The notes under the pieces are model-generated. The model saw only the letters and a list, made by a program, of their open reading frames with translations. It was not told where the DNA came from and ran no database searches. The translations under genes and the position numbers were made by a program. Source: Centrapalus pauciflorus (Eukaryota; Streptophyta; Magnoliopsida; Asterales; Asteraceae). From it: 64,000 nt of DNA. Location of the stretch: positions 69,894 to 133,893 of the forward strand of contig JAANYP010002858.1 in the NCBI GenBank assembly GCA_020465985.1, given 5' to 3'. Positions 24,201 to 34,870 of this stretch are shown in pieces. Position 1 is the stretch's first letter. Each line of letters opens with the position of its first letter.

Positions 24201-24607
24201 CAGATTGGCCCCATCGAAGTCTCAGGCTTGTTCATATCAAGCATGTACAAGTCATTCTTCCTTGGTGCCTGCATCAATATCCACTCTTCAGGAATCTTGA
24301 ACCCCGGTTTTAGCACTAACGCTTCAGTGTCAGTGAACAACACCGAATTGTTCTTGTCACAGATTTGAGATACACTAATGAGATTGTGAACCAGTTTATC
24401 AACGTGATAAACTTGATCCAACTTGATCGTCCCATTAGTGACCACTCCAGTACCCGTGATGTTTCCTCCTTTATTTCTGGCGAATGATACAAATCCCCGA
24501 TTCCCACCCTTGAAGTCTGTAAGGAGACTTCTTTCCCCTGTCATGTGCCTGGAGCATCCACCGTCGATGAACCATTTGTTGTTTGGACCTGTGGTAATCT
24601 CCTGCAC
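21284..24607 (-). CDS. pol: Copia pol polyprotein, intact frame (inner element)
   Basis: Open frame of about 1,107 codons. The first codon counted is GTG within the gag-pol junction and is not a natural start; expression as a gag-pol product is expected. Domains in order: protease with FIDGGCSRHMTG (the usual DSG is DGG, Asp at residue 15), integrase zinc region (WHRRMAHLHL...CLPC), DDE core (HMDLFGP, RSDNGTEF, NGAAERKN), acidic linker, RT with YVDDIIFGSS, and RNase H with AFTDSDYGG, STCEAEYVA and IDNQST. All RT and integrase catalytic residues are present. The same frame as gag, separated by TAA at 24623-24625. The DGG change may weaken the protease. Confidence 0.93.
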   Translation of the reverse strand: MQEITTGPNNKWFIDGGCSRHMTGERSLLTDFKGGNRGFVSFARNKGGNITGTGVVTNGTIKLDQVYHVDKLVHNLISVSQICDKNNSVLFTDTEALVLKPGFKIPEEWILMQAPRKNDLYMLDMNKPETSMGPICLLSKASETESVLWHRRMAHLHLRKMNYITKNGLVQGVPMKSFQFKDKCLPCKKGKQHKKTHKSKTQNSITSTFDLLHMDLFGPINKRSIGGSWYCLVITDDYSRFSWVFFLGTKDETASKLIGFLDQVENSYGTRVKRLRSDNGTEFKNTVIGVYCLSKGIVHQFSAPYEPQQNGAAERKNKTLIEAARTMLSDSKLPTMFWGEAVNTACHILNRVLTVKSLNKTCYEILNKRPPNLTGFEPFGVPCTLLRTKHQPKFGEKADEGYFLGYVPNSPNKRVFNKTKGTVEIVYNIEVTSYTHEPQIGPEWIFDYDKLFESFNIPLDENAGTIEKDMATLHLNDEGHTFPRTTFQSTSEPTSTEDGSPEVTDPEAPSTENQTQAPNSNSEENVHEEENVESEDGPPLGEIGSNLGDNLRVDEIETSRINKNHPIESIIGNPNEGVRTRSSLNNNTVLLSMINDSEAYHTCLYSCFISQVEPKNVQMALKDNSWVEAMQEELSQFRKLEVWELVPLPRGEIAIGTKWVFKCKRDDRGIVTRNKARLVVKGFNQEEGIDYNEVFAPVARLEAIRLFLAFASFKGFKVYQLDVKSAFLYGKVKELVYVEQPPGFTDPKYPDRVYRLDKALYGLHQAPRAWYETLSNHLLENGFERGRIDSTLFVKRKGEHFILVQVYVDDIIFGSSDEQMCKDFEKVMKSKFEMSAMGELNFFLGLQVDQKKERMFIHQTKYVYDILERFGMEGTKLTAHFSTPIQVNHNLGPGTKSDTDVDPTLYQAMIGSLMYLTASRPDIMFAVCICARFQANPKEMHMKAVKRILRYLKSKPKLGLWYHAEGDLELEAFTDSDYGGCSLTRKSTTGGCQFLGGRLVSWQCKKQTSVAVSTCEAEYVAASSCCSQVLWIQQQLRDYGLAYTQTPIRIDNQSTIAITNNPVKHSKTKHIDIRHHFIRDCAEKNLTKLVKVATDDNNADLFTKAFD

Positions 24608-24630
24608 ATGAAAGAAAATAGGTTAGTTAT
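24592..24630 (-). promoter_or_regulatory. Possible 3' splice acceptor at gag-pol junction
   Basis: Minus strand reads AACTAACC, a pyrimidine tract ATTTTCTTTCATG, then TGCAG before GAG at 24601. The gag stop TAA lies inside the CTAAC branch-point-like sequence. The element at 51-62 kb has the same arrangement. No transcript evidence. Confidence 0.4.
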
Positions 24631-27498
24631 CACGGGGAACCCAAGCCATAACTGACTTGGTTATACCATTCTCGTCCACATACTTAAACTCTTTCAAATA
24701 CCCATCTCGCCTTTCAGGTGACTTGGGTCGTTGAACAGGAGTTTGTTGTGGTGCCGAGTGATGTAAATTCACTCTCTGCCTTTGAGTAGGCATTTGTTGT
24801 GGAGCTCTTGAATAATTCCGATTATATTGCATTTCAGATTGTGATCCCTGAGCTCTAACCGGTGTGTGATATCTAATAGGAGTGTGTGACCTAACCGGAG
24901 TGTATGCTCTGCTAGGTGTTGTGCTCCTATATTGTTGTTGAGGTCCAGACCTAGATTGATTTACGACTCGATTCGGTGAATTAGTCCTAACCACTTCTTT
25001 TGGTCCAACCTTTACCGGTATTTGTTTCACAGCTTGTTTTGGTGTAGCCTGCACAGTTTTCTCGGTACTCTGAGAACTACTAGTGCTTGCCACACTTGTT
25101 GAGGGCTTAACTGGTGTTGGCTTCCCTATCTTAGGTGTAGCTTCAGTTTTCCTAAGGGGACAGTTAGAAGCAACATGCCCTTTTTCATGACATCTAAAGC
25201 AGGACATCTTGTCAATGGACTTTTTGTGTGTGCCCTTAGACTTAGGTGTCTCACTAGTGTCCTGGTCTTTTAGAACATCTATTGTGACTGGTTCATCGTC
25301 TTGATCATTAAAATCAATTTTATGTTTTCCTGCAGGTGTTTCACTGGAGGAAGACACAAATTTGACTTTCTTAACCTTGACGGTTGTATCAGTCACCTTA
25401 GGTGTATTTTCTTTTATAGGCTCAGATGTAGGTGTAGGTATGTCCTCTAAGTCTACTGATTTATCAGTTTTCTCCTGAGGTTGAGACACATAGTTTGCAT
25501 TAAAAGGTGGAGGAATTTCATGAAATCCTAGACCTACAGCTTTTTAGATTGGCGTTGAGCATCTAAAACTTTCCCTAGGTTCAGACTTGAATTCCTAAAC
25601 TTCTCTAGCTTACTATTAGCCTCGGCTACCTTCACCTTAGTTTCAGCTAGCTCTATTTCTTTTGTCTTAAGATCTTTGGTCAAAGCCTCTACATGCTCAT
25701 ACATGAGTTCTAATCTAACGCACTGCTCACTCAGCTTGTCTTTCAAAACTATGACGTCTTGTGCATCAGCTTTAAGCTTGTCCTTAAGATCTTGCTTAAT
25801 GTCATTTAGGCTAGCGTTATCAGATTTTAACGACTCATTTTGAGCAGTTATGTTTTTATGTGATTCTAAGACTAGATTCAACCTATCGTTAGAAGTAACA
25901 CATAACATACATAATTCATGAAAAAGAAAGTAATTCAGACTAACCTTTGTGTGATCGGACTCCACGTTGGCCATTTGAGCGGCAAACTCCAGAAGCGTCT
26001 GATCATTCGTCTTCTCCACCCACATCGGACTGCTGTCCCTTGTGGTCTGCTCTTCCCCTTCACATATATATTTCCGTGACTTCAGCCATAAAAGCCCGAG
26101 CATTTGATTCCGGATGTGAGCTCCAGTCATAAGTACCATCCAGCTGTCTATCTGATGTTACGTTTGATAACAGACCAGCTAGATTTGCCTGACCGGAAGA
26201 TGAACTCGGAAGGTATCTCTGTTGAGACTGATTCTGAAACTGTCCATGATGCTGATTCTGCCCTTGGTAAGTATCTACCTTCGGTCGCTGACATTCTCTG
26301 GCGAAGTGTCCCAGACCTTGACAATTGTAGCATTTGACTTTGGACTTATCAAAGTCAATCCCCTTATTATTCATTGTCAGATTCCTTCCAGTCCGTTTGA
26401 TGAATCTTTTAACCCGTTGGGTTACCATGGCCAGTTGCCATTTGAGATCCATTTCCTCAAGATCATCAGGGTCTACCTGATCATAGTCTTCATCCCAGAG
26501 AGCAGGATCGTTTATTTTTCCCTAAATGCAGTTTCCGTACGCGGCCACAAATGACGCAAGCAAGTTCAAATGTTCTTCGGCCGATTTAGCGCTCATGGGC
26601 ATCTTAGAGTAACCCTGAGATGTTGATGCCTGTGTTGCTTGAGTTTGCTGTTCTTCCGATCTTCCCAACCCTAAAAACGCTCTGTTCAGTGTGTCATCAG
26701 TCTCTGCTGGTGACGACGTTTCTCCGGTGAAAAACGTTGTAGCAGTCTTCATATCAGCTGTCGCTGAAGGTTTTGTTGATTTTCCAAAATACATTGCTGG
26801 ATTCTGGACTTGTTCATAATCAGTTTCGGCCTTCAGTAGCTCGAAATGATACGCCCGCAACGTTCCCACTATATCCTCCAATGATTGGGTATAATACTTG
26901 TCTTCATTAAGCTTGATCATCGCCACATACATTGCCCACTTGGCTGGTAAGACATCGAGAAGCTTATTGTTCTTCTCTGTGTCATTATACTCAATCCCGT
27001 GACTTTCAAGCTCTGTCAGCAGATGATAGAAGCGGGTGATGGTGTCGTCCAGCTGTTCATCCTTCAAAGCCTTGAAAATAGCAAATTGTTGTTTCAACAA
27101 CTCCATGCGCTTCCTTCGAACTCTCGGATTACCCCCACACCTCTTTTCCAGCGACTCCCAAAGTTCCTTAGATGTCTTTTGAGTGCGGAATGTATGTAGT
27201 ATATCCTGAGGCAAAGCCATTCGGATAATCGAGAAAGCTCTGTTCTCGGCTTCATAGAGTTTCTTATCATCCTCCTTCATCATCTGATATGATAAGACTC
27301 TTGACGGCCTTCGACTTCTGATATGGGTGGAATGTATCCTTCGTCAATACATACCCACATTCGCATGTCGTTGAAACGCACAAAATCGGCAAACCGATCT
27401 TTCCACCAATAGTAATCTTCCAGTTTCATCAGCTTAGGCGGAGTATTAGCCTTCCCGACCTCATGATCCATTTCCAGAAACTTTTGAAGATTTGACAT
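24623..27498 (-). pseudogene. gag: gag of inner element, broken by frameshifts and a stop
   Basis: ATG at 27496-27498 (MSNLQKFLEMDH). The N-terminal region has EDYYWWKDRF, followed by a UBN2-type gag core (FSIIRMALPQDI, LWESLEKRCGG, LKQQFAIFK). A CCHC knuckle CYNCQGLGHFAREC, a coiled coil (25540-25950), a second knuckle CFRCHEKGHVASNC and a basic C-terminus rich in TPVR repeats follow. Damage: frameshift near 27283, TAG at 26522-26524, frameshifts near 26075 and near 25540 (extra A in a run). The coat protein would be truncated, so this copy is probably unable to move on its own. Confidence 0.85.
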
Positions 27499-27534
27499 CG
27501 TTTCAAAAGTAATTGAATTGAACTTAATAAATTT

Positions 27535-27920
27535 AATTCGAAACTAATTTAATTTAATTCTTTCGACTTTAGATAGATTCGAATATAATTAAATTTAAAT
27601 TTATTTGGGATTAAATTCGATTAAGTGTTGTAATTCATATAGATTCGAAAGTGATGACAGATTCGAAAGTTCTCCAAACTCGAAGGTCAAGGCAAACTCG
27701 ATTACTCAGTAGATTCGAATCCCTGTTCGACTCTAGTCTAAACTCGAAGCAAACTCGAATCACAGCAAACTCGAGACTCCTATTCGACTGTAGCACAAAC
27801 TCGAATTAAACTCGAAACACTCTGTATCAAACTCGAAATGAGCGGATTTGGCTAGACTCGAGACTAAGAACAACCCTAATTACTCCTAACAGATTCGAGC
27901 GCCGCAAACTCGTAAAACGG
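27535..27920. repeat. TTCGAA/CTCGAA motif array in 5' leader
   Basis: About 19 TCGA cores, mostly AAACTCGAA, AGATTCGAA or ACTCGAG, occur in about 390 bp between the primer site and the gag ATG. Confidence 0.92.
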
Positions 27921-28133
27921 CTAATACTTCGATTTCTTAACGTTTTGCAAATTAAATCAAAATATTTTTACAACGAAAAATATTGATTTCGATCAAAAAC
28001 GTGAAAAACACGAAGTATTTCCCGGATGACAATTTGCTAAGCTCGAAAAAAACACGAAAATGAGAGAATAACCGTCCAAAAGCGTCAAGAAACCTAGGAT
28101 GTATCTAGATGAACACCAAGAACACCCCGTAGT

Positions 28134-28144
28134 CTCTGATACCA
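28134..28144 (-). other. Primer binding site, inner element
   Basis: CTCTGATACCA on the + strand is the complement of TGGTATCAGAG (initiator tRNA-Met). Two bases separate it from the LTR at 28147. Confidence 0.92.
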
Positions 28145-28146
28145 CT

Positions 28147-28830
28147 TGTAAGGTCTACCACTACGAGATCTATCTAGACGCGGAACCGTCAACGAGTGCG
28201 GAATCCTCGTTAACGGGTAGACGGTAACAACACTCACCAGGAACACGGAGACTATCAATAAGCTGCACGAACTACTACGGACGCACCTACGAATTGATTC
28301 TCTCCGAAACAACACTAAGACTGATGATAAACTCGAAATCGCCTTTTGCTTAATCTCTCTCGAATTCTGCAAAAAGTCTGATAATATTTCGAGTCTATCC
28401 CTAATTATAGAGGCTAATTCGAGTCTGCCATGGGCCAAACTCGAATCAGGCCCAAGGCCCATTCGAGTTTGTCCCTTTGACACTCTCGAATCTGCCTAGG
28501 AATGCACATTCGAATCTACCTAAGAGACTCATTCGAATCTGATCTAGATTCGAATCCTAGTCCTTAGAGTATTCGAATTTACTCTTTCACATATTTAACT
28601 AAGTATTGAATTATGTTTTCAACTTATGCTTGAATTTATCTTTGAACTTTATGTTTGAACTTCTTGTAATATGTTACATCAAGTTCAAACATACAATCAA
28701 TAATTGTCAAACATATATAAACATATAAACATATATATCCAACACTCGTTAAAACTCAATACTTTGAATATTACTTAAACCAAAATGTTAGATCACTTAG
28801 ACTGCTATCGTCACACAGGGTGTACCAACA
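28147..28830 (-). repeat. 5' LTR of inner element (684 bp)
   Basis: TGTAAGGTC...CCAACA, followed by ATGTT at 28831-28835. It contains about 11 CTCGAA/TTCGAG motifs between 28330 and 28580. It is the longer, presumably ancestral form of the LTR. Confidence 0.95.
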
Positions 28831-28835
28831 ATGTT
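28831..28835. other. Target-site duplication (right copy)
   Basis: ATGTT, matching 15540-15544. Removing the inner element restores the outer gag frame. Confidence 0.95.
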
Positions 28836-30325
28836 TGAATGTACTCTTCTTTAATATCAGTATTATTATTTGTTTCATTTATTCTGTTATAATCAACAGA
28901 ATTTTGCATTTTGTCTGATCTTAATCTTTTTGTTTCTTCACTTGATTCTACTTCATCAGATGCTTTCATAAACGCCATTTTCAATCCTAAGTTCATGTAT
29001 CTGACATCATATAACGTTGGTGAACTAGATATTGCTTTTGTCAGATACTTTGGATTTTCCCAACCAATTCCAGATTTAGAATTATAAAATTCTGTGTCTT
29101 TTGGTTGATTTAAATAAATGGTTTGATCTGTTTGCCCTCCTTTTATAAATTCATCTTCCATCTTCTTTATTTTCTCAAAAAGTTTAGTTCGTTCTTCAAA
29201 AATAGCATGATATTTTACAGAAAAGTTTGAAGCTTCTAATTCTGCTATTCTCAGTCTTTCTTGTAAGTCAGATATATTCTGATTAAGATCAAGTATTTTG
29301 CTTTGTAGTTCTCTTTCCTTATCTTGTAAATCTGAAACTGCTCATAAGGCTAATGTTTTATCTTTGGAAAAATCTAAAAGTAAGTTATGTTCATTTCGAA
29401 GTTTGTTTTCCAAAGAATGAGCATTTTTCTTTTCCGCCTTTAATGATTTTTCAAACTTTTTAAGCATAAAGGCCATATGAGTTAGTTTCTCTTCTAGCAC
29501 ACAAGATTCGTCAAAATCAGAGTCCGAGTTAGAATGTACCTCCGGTTTGTCTGATTCATCTGATCTGTCTGACTCGGAATCTTCATTATCCTCTACATCA
29601 GTTTTTCCAGTTGCCATCAACGCAACTTCTTCTGTCTCTTCCTCCTCAGAATCTTGTCTTTCTTCATCTTCTTCATCAGTTAAACCAACCCATACTTCAT
29701 CCTCAGCTATCATAGCTGATTCACTCAATTCTGACTCATTGAGAACCTCTGATTTCAGGCAAATATGAGCATCTTCATCCAGAATATCTTCATCTTCAGA
29801 TAACTGCAACCAGTGGTCATCCTCCGCCATAAGAGCTTTTCCAGACTCTTTTTCTTTGGCTAAGAGAGCCTTTCTCGTATAATAGTCTGAGTTTTTGACT
29901 ACTGGGAGTCTACATTCTCGGGCATAATGACCTGGTTTTCCACAGTTGTAACATTTCTGTTCTGAATCTTTCTTTGCTGACTTGTCTGATTTTTCATATT
30001 TGGCAGTCTTTCTTCCACTGCTCCCTCCAGATTTTTCATATTTGTCCTTCTTCTCAATTTTCCTCGAGCCTGTCTTATTGTTGGTTGGCTTTCTGTAGAA
30101 CTTCTTTCGAAAAGTTTTTGTTAGCAGTGCCATCCGCTTTTTCAATTCTTCGATCTCTGAATCTGCAGATGAATCAGAGGATTCTGATTCAGAAGATGTA
30201 CTGCTGACTACTGCTTTTTTCTCCTTTTTCATTTTATATTTGTACTTCTTCTCTGCCAGTAGAGCCAATGGATCAGTAGTTTCTTTCTCGGCTTTCTTCT
30301 TTCTGATAATTTCCTCAACACAACC
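28831..30325 (-). pseudogene. gag: gag middle part of outer copia element
   Basis: From the right: basic segment EKKYKYKMKKEKK, Ser-rich stretch, CCHC knuckle CYNCGKPGHYAREC (near 29910-29955), acidic Ser/Glu-rich linker and coiled coil. A stop (TAA at 29342-29344) follows, after which the same protein continues (AVSDLQDKERELQSK) to 28836. The capsid-like N-terminus is missing because a different copia sequence begins at about 30325. The protein continues at 15539 after the inner insertion. Confidence 0.8.
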
Positions 30326-33092
30326 TCTTGGAAAATAGGATTGACAGCCAGCTGCATAGCAGATTTATTGTCACAAAACACCAATGTGGGATGAGGAGTT
30401 GATATGCCAAAATCATGGAGTAAATGGCGAAGCCAAATAACTTCACTGGTGACAGATCCAAGCGCTCGATATTCGGCTTCAGTGGAACTTCTGGAGACAG
30501 TTGCTTGCTTCTTCGATTTCCATGAAATCAATGAATCAGCAAGAAAGACACAAAAACTCGTAATAGATCTGCGAGTGTCAATACATCCAGCCCAATCAGA
30601 GTCACTTAAAGCCTTTAACTGCAAGGATGGTTTGGATGATATGAATAGACCTTGTCCTGGATTGCCCTTTAAAAAACGAAGCAGATGATGAGCAGCTTGC
30701 TGATGGGGTACTGGCGCTGAGATAAACTGGCTAAGACAATGTACAACATAAGCTATATCAGGTCTTGTAATAGTGAGGTATAAAAGACGGCCAATTAATC
30801 TTCTATATTGAGAAGGATCTGGTAAAGGATCACCATCAAAAATGGAAGTCTTATTCCTTGGATCCATGGGATAAGATATTGGTTTGCATGCTAACATACC
30901 AGTATCTTGAAGAAGATCCAAAGCATACTGTCGCTGAGAGATAATAATACCATCTGATGATCTTGCAATTTCTGATCCCAGAAAATGTTTTAGGTTGCCC
31001 AAATCTTTAAGTCGGAACTGTTGACTTAAAATGCTTTTAACTGCATTGATAGCAACCAAAGAAGACCCAGTAATAACAATGTCATCAACGTAGACTAATA
31101 GTGCCACAAAATGATCTTCCTTTCCTTTGACAAAAAGAGAAAAATCTGCCTGGGATTGTGTGAAACCTTGAGAAATGAGAAAAGTTGAAAATTTTGCATA
31201 CCATTGTCTTGAGGCTTGACGTAAACCCTATAATGATTTGTCTAAATTACATGCTAACTTGACACTAGAAGACTGTGTCAAAGGAGGAGCATATCCCGGA
31301 GGAATTTGCATGTAGACTTCTTCTTCAAGATCACCATTAAGGAATGCATTGTTAACATCCAACTGAACCAACGGCCAATTCTTTTGGGCTGCAATAGTTA
31401 ACAGTAATTTGACAGTAACAAGTTTTGCTACAGGAGAATAAGTGTCCAAAAAAATCAACTCCCTCCTGTTGATTAAAACCTTTTGCTACCAAACGTGCTT
31501 TGTAGCGTTCTATAGAACCATCAGCCTTTCTTTTGATTTTATAAACGCATTTGCATCCCAATGGTTTTCGATCACCTGGTAGAGGGACAACAGTCCATGT
31601 ATTGTTTAATTCCAAAGCATGCAATTCCTCCTGCATTGCATCTCGCCATTCAGAATATTTCATTGCCTCCTGAAAAGAAGTAGGTTCATGCTGACTAGAA
31701 ATAGCACAAACATAAGCCTGATATGATGGAGATAGTTGAGAGTAAGACAAAACATCCTGTAAAGGATATTTTGGAAGAGGTTTATCAACAATTGGTTTGA
31801 CCAAATTGCAGTGAAAATCTTGGAGATAAGAAGGTTTAGATCGTTGGCGCTGAGATCTCTGTGGCAAAATTTGTACAGTAGGTTGACTGTGTGACTGTTC
31901 AGCATGATCACCATTAGGAATATGCATCTCAATGGGAAGAGATTCATCAATGACAGGCTTAGGAACAACATGAGAAATGAAAGGATTTTCATGAGAATGA
32001 TATTTAGAGTTTTGAAAAGGAAAAATATCTTCATGAAAAACAACATCTCTTGAAATAAAGATTTGTTTTGTCTCCAAATCAATCAACTTAAAAGCCTTCA
32101 TGCCTTGTGGGTATCCAATGAAAACACATGTTCTTGCCCTTGGTTCGTTTGGACTGTAACGTAGAAGCGAAAGCCAAACAACCGAAAATTCGAAGTTGAC
32201 TATATGAAGGATGCTCCTTATATAATTTGAAATAAGGAGAAACATTGCCCAGTGACTTTGAAGGAGTTCTATTGATGAGAAATGCAGCGGCAGAAATGCA
32301 GTCTGACCAATATATTGAAGGCATGTGAGCTTGAAAAAATAAAGCTCTTGCAACATTCAACAAGTGTTGATGTTTTCTTTCAACAACCGAATTCTGCTGT
32401 GGCCTCTCAACACAAGAAAATTGATGTAATACTCCATGGATTTTGAAGAATTCATCAAATAAAAGTTCCTTAGCATTGTCAGATCTAAAGATCTTAATAT
32501 GAGTATCAAATTGTTTTGATATCATAGTGAAAAATTGAGGAATCACAGTTTGAGCCTCAGATTTGTTTCTAATCAAATAGATCCATGTGAATCTAGTACA
32601 ATCATCAACAATTGTAATGAAAAATCGATACCCTTGATGTGATGGAATATGATAAGGACCCCATATATCACAATGCATCAATTTGAAAGGCACATCAGAC
32701 ACATTGTTATTAGAAACAAAGGGTAAACGTTTTTGTTTAGCAAGAGGGCATATACAGCATGTATCTGAATTGAAATGCTTATTCAAATCTAAAAAACTGG
32801 TAAGATGCTTGATCTTGCTATCAGACGGATGGCCCAATCTTTGATGCCACTTTTGAGCAGTACAAACAGCAGCAGCATTAACAGAAAACAACACTTCATC
32901 TTGAAAGACATACAAACCAGCATGCACATTACCCTTGCCAATCACAATCCTCGACTTGATCTGTCGAATTAATGCATGTTCATGATATAATTCAATCACC
33001 AGATTCTTATCATGTGCAGCTAACATGGAACAAGAAATGAGGTTCAACTCAAATTGAGGAACAACAATCTCATTTTGTCTTTGGTTCATCAT
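30325..33092 (-). pseudogene. pol: Ale/Retrofit-like copia pol fragment
   Basis: Minus-strand order: GAG_pre and integrase (WHQRLGHPSD, MHCDIWGP, FRSDNAKE, NSVVERKHQHL), RT (MQEELHALELNNTW, QLDVNNAFLNGDLEEEVYMQ, YVDDIVITGS) and RNase H (LSDSDWAGC, STEAEYRAL, CDNKSAMQL). Damage: frameshift near 32150, one-base slip in a T run near 31450, and TAG at 31228-31230 replacing Tyr in KSLYGLRQ. Gag, protease, LTRs and the last RNase H residues are absent. The left end fuses to the outer element's gag. Lineage by resemblance to Ale-type proteins, not by phylogeny. Confidence 0.85.
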
Positions 33093-33976
33093 TTACTATC
33101 GAATCATGTAATAACAAAATGATTCGGCATAATATGTTATTCGATTCAACATTTCTCACAAATATTTGATTTGTCATATAGGATTGGTTTCACGGTAGAA
33201 TCACATCAACCGATAGAACGATAGAAGCAAACCTAAAAATTTTTTTTTTAATTCATAGATTTGTTTAAAATAACATTAAAAATTCATATTTGAGAATTCA
33301 CATAGTTTTGAGTTATGAAAGTATGTTAAAGCACACATTCATATCAACCACCATTGATTAACATTCACATGTACGGTACATTTGTGCATTCACATATCAT
33401 TTTAGAGGTCTTACAAAATTCGAAACCATGTAAATGTTTTTTGAAATAGTTTTATAATGTTTATTTAAACATGAAAATAAAAAAATTAGAAAAATCCTTT
33501 AGAAAAATTTTTAATTGGTTCTACCAATTCTACCTTGAACCCAAATACATAAATCTGTGTTCATAAGAAACCAAACTAAAACTTGAATTGAAACTAAACT
33601 TGAGCTTTATGGAACTTTTATTTTCAGACTCGAGCTCTATCTTAATATGTGTCTATCAGATAAAGTTTTTTATCTTTTTTTTTTTTTTAAAAAAAAAAAA
33701 CCATTGTTTTTTGTAACCTCTTTTTAAACGCATCAAGTCTCTCTTTCTCTTTATGTCTATATTCGCCAAGGAGAGGTCACACTCACACATAATCAAGATC
33801 TTAACTTTCCATATATTGCACTCTTGGTTGATCTAATGGCACACAAACAGAGAAATATACTCTTGTATATTGTCACTTTCCTCCAATATCATTTCACCAC
33901 TTGGTGCTTTCTCCTCTTGACGCGTCCCCATCTTCCATGATTTGACCCGTCAAAGTGATTCTAAAGATGTTTGTTT
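33093..33976. other. AT-rich intergenic DNA
   Basis: No gene or element boundary recognised. It includes a T/A run of about 24 bp near 33675-33700. Confidence 0.4.
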
Positions 33977-33979
33977 TAA

Positions 33980-34350
33980 GAGGGTGTTTGGTTTTACGTT
34001 ATGCACGAGATTATTAGCGTATTACGTTTCAATAATGCAAATAATTGGTTTAATGTGTTGGATTGCATACGTTATAAGTGATTATTTGCGTTTGGAGTTA
34101 ACTCTATCACACTTTTTCATAAGTTAAAAAATTTAGCTTTTTTGCTTAATAAGTGATTATTTGGTGATTTTACAAGTTAAAACATAAATTCAAACACTTA
34201 AAAAACTGATTATTTGGTAATTCTGATAGCAAACAGTAGAAGCTAAACTAAACACTGCATTTCTGGCAACACTTTTTGTTACACCTATTATCTTATTATT
34301 AGTTTTCCAAAACGCTACAGCACTTTTTAAACGCAAATCCAAACACGCTC
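33980..34350. mobile_element. Tourist-like MITE (PIF/Harbinger type)
   Basis: Imperfect TIRs GAGGGTGTTTGGTTTTACG and the complement of ATCCAAACACGCTC. TAA lies on both sides (33977-33979 and 34351-34353), the 3-bp duplication of PIF/Harbinger elements. It is 371 bp with no coding capacity. Confidence 0.7.
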
Positions 34351-34870
34351 TAAATTGGAAAAATCGTTAAAAAATGTAATGTACAATATGGATTTTGATA
34401 CTAAACGCAACGTGAAATTTATTAGGTCGTAAAAGGATTATAAGATTCAATTTTAATAAAGAAAGTGGTATTGGTTACAAAATAAGTCCATGGGGACTCG
34501 TGTGAAGCCTTCACAGTTCATGTCTTTACCCCATCAATGACACATTACTCCACTTTCCCATCACCATTCACACTTAGCAAATGCTTACGGTTGCACTATT
34601 TCATTTTAAATAAAAAAAAGAGATGAGAGAGAGAGAGAGAGCATGACTAGGTCATCAAAAGAAGTAGGTGGTAGAGTCGTGAACCATGACTGGGGTTGTG
34701 TGACTGGGGTTGTGTGCCTTTGTCATGGAGCGTGACCATATCAAACTTGGAGTGTAAAGCGTGACAATTTAAATACCACTCTACATGGTTTAAGAAAGTT
34801 AATTCGAACATAATTCTTTCTTGACAAAATATAACATTTAATGATCATTTCTCATCCAATAAAATTAAAT

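Larger units (their letters stand above)
15545..28830 (-). mobile_element. Inner copia element (SIRE-like), 13.3 kb, nested
   Basis: Flanked by ATGTT duplications, with LTRs at both ends (15545-16042 and 28147-28830), a primer site at 28134-28144 and a polypurine tract at 16043-16053. Minus-strand order: gag, pol, 2.2-kb spacer, aORF. Where the LTRs align they differ by only three substitutions and one 2-bp indel in about 480 bp, so insertion is recent. Gag and aORF carry several disabling mutations, but pol is one long open frame. Confidence 0.95.
7815..30325 (-). mobile_element. Outer copia element (SIRE-like), interrupted and truncated
   Basis: Minus-strand order from the right is gag (30325-28831, continued at 15539-14421 past the inner insertion), pol (14443-11090), spacer, accessory ORF (9211-8345) and partial 3' LTR. 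Its own sequence is about 9.2 kb. The inner element interrupts it exactly between codons that read EEYIQT and YSAKDF, with a 5-bp duplication. The 5' LTR and gag N-terminus are absent; a different copia pol abuts at about 30325. SIRE-type affiliation is inferred from the large size and the ORF after pol. Confidence 0.75.
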
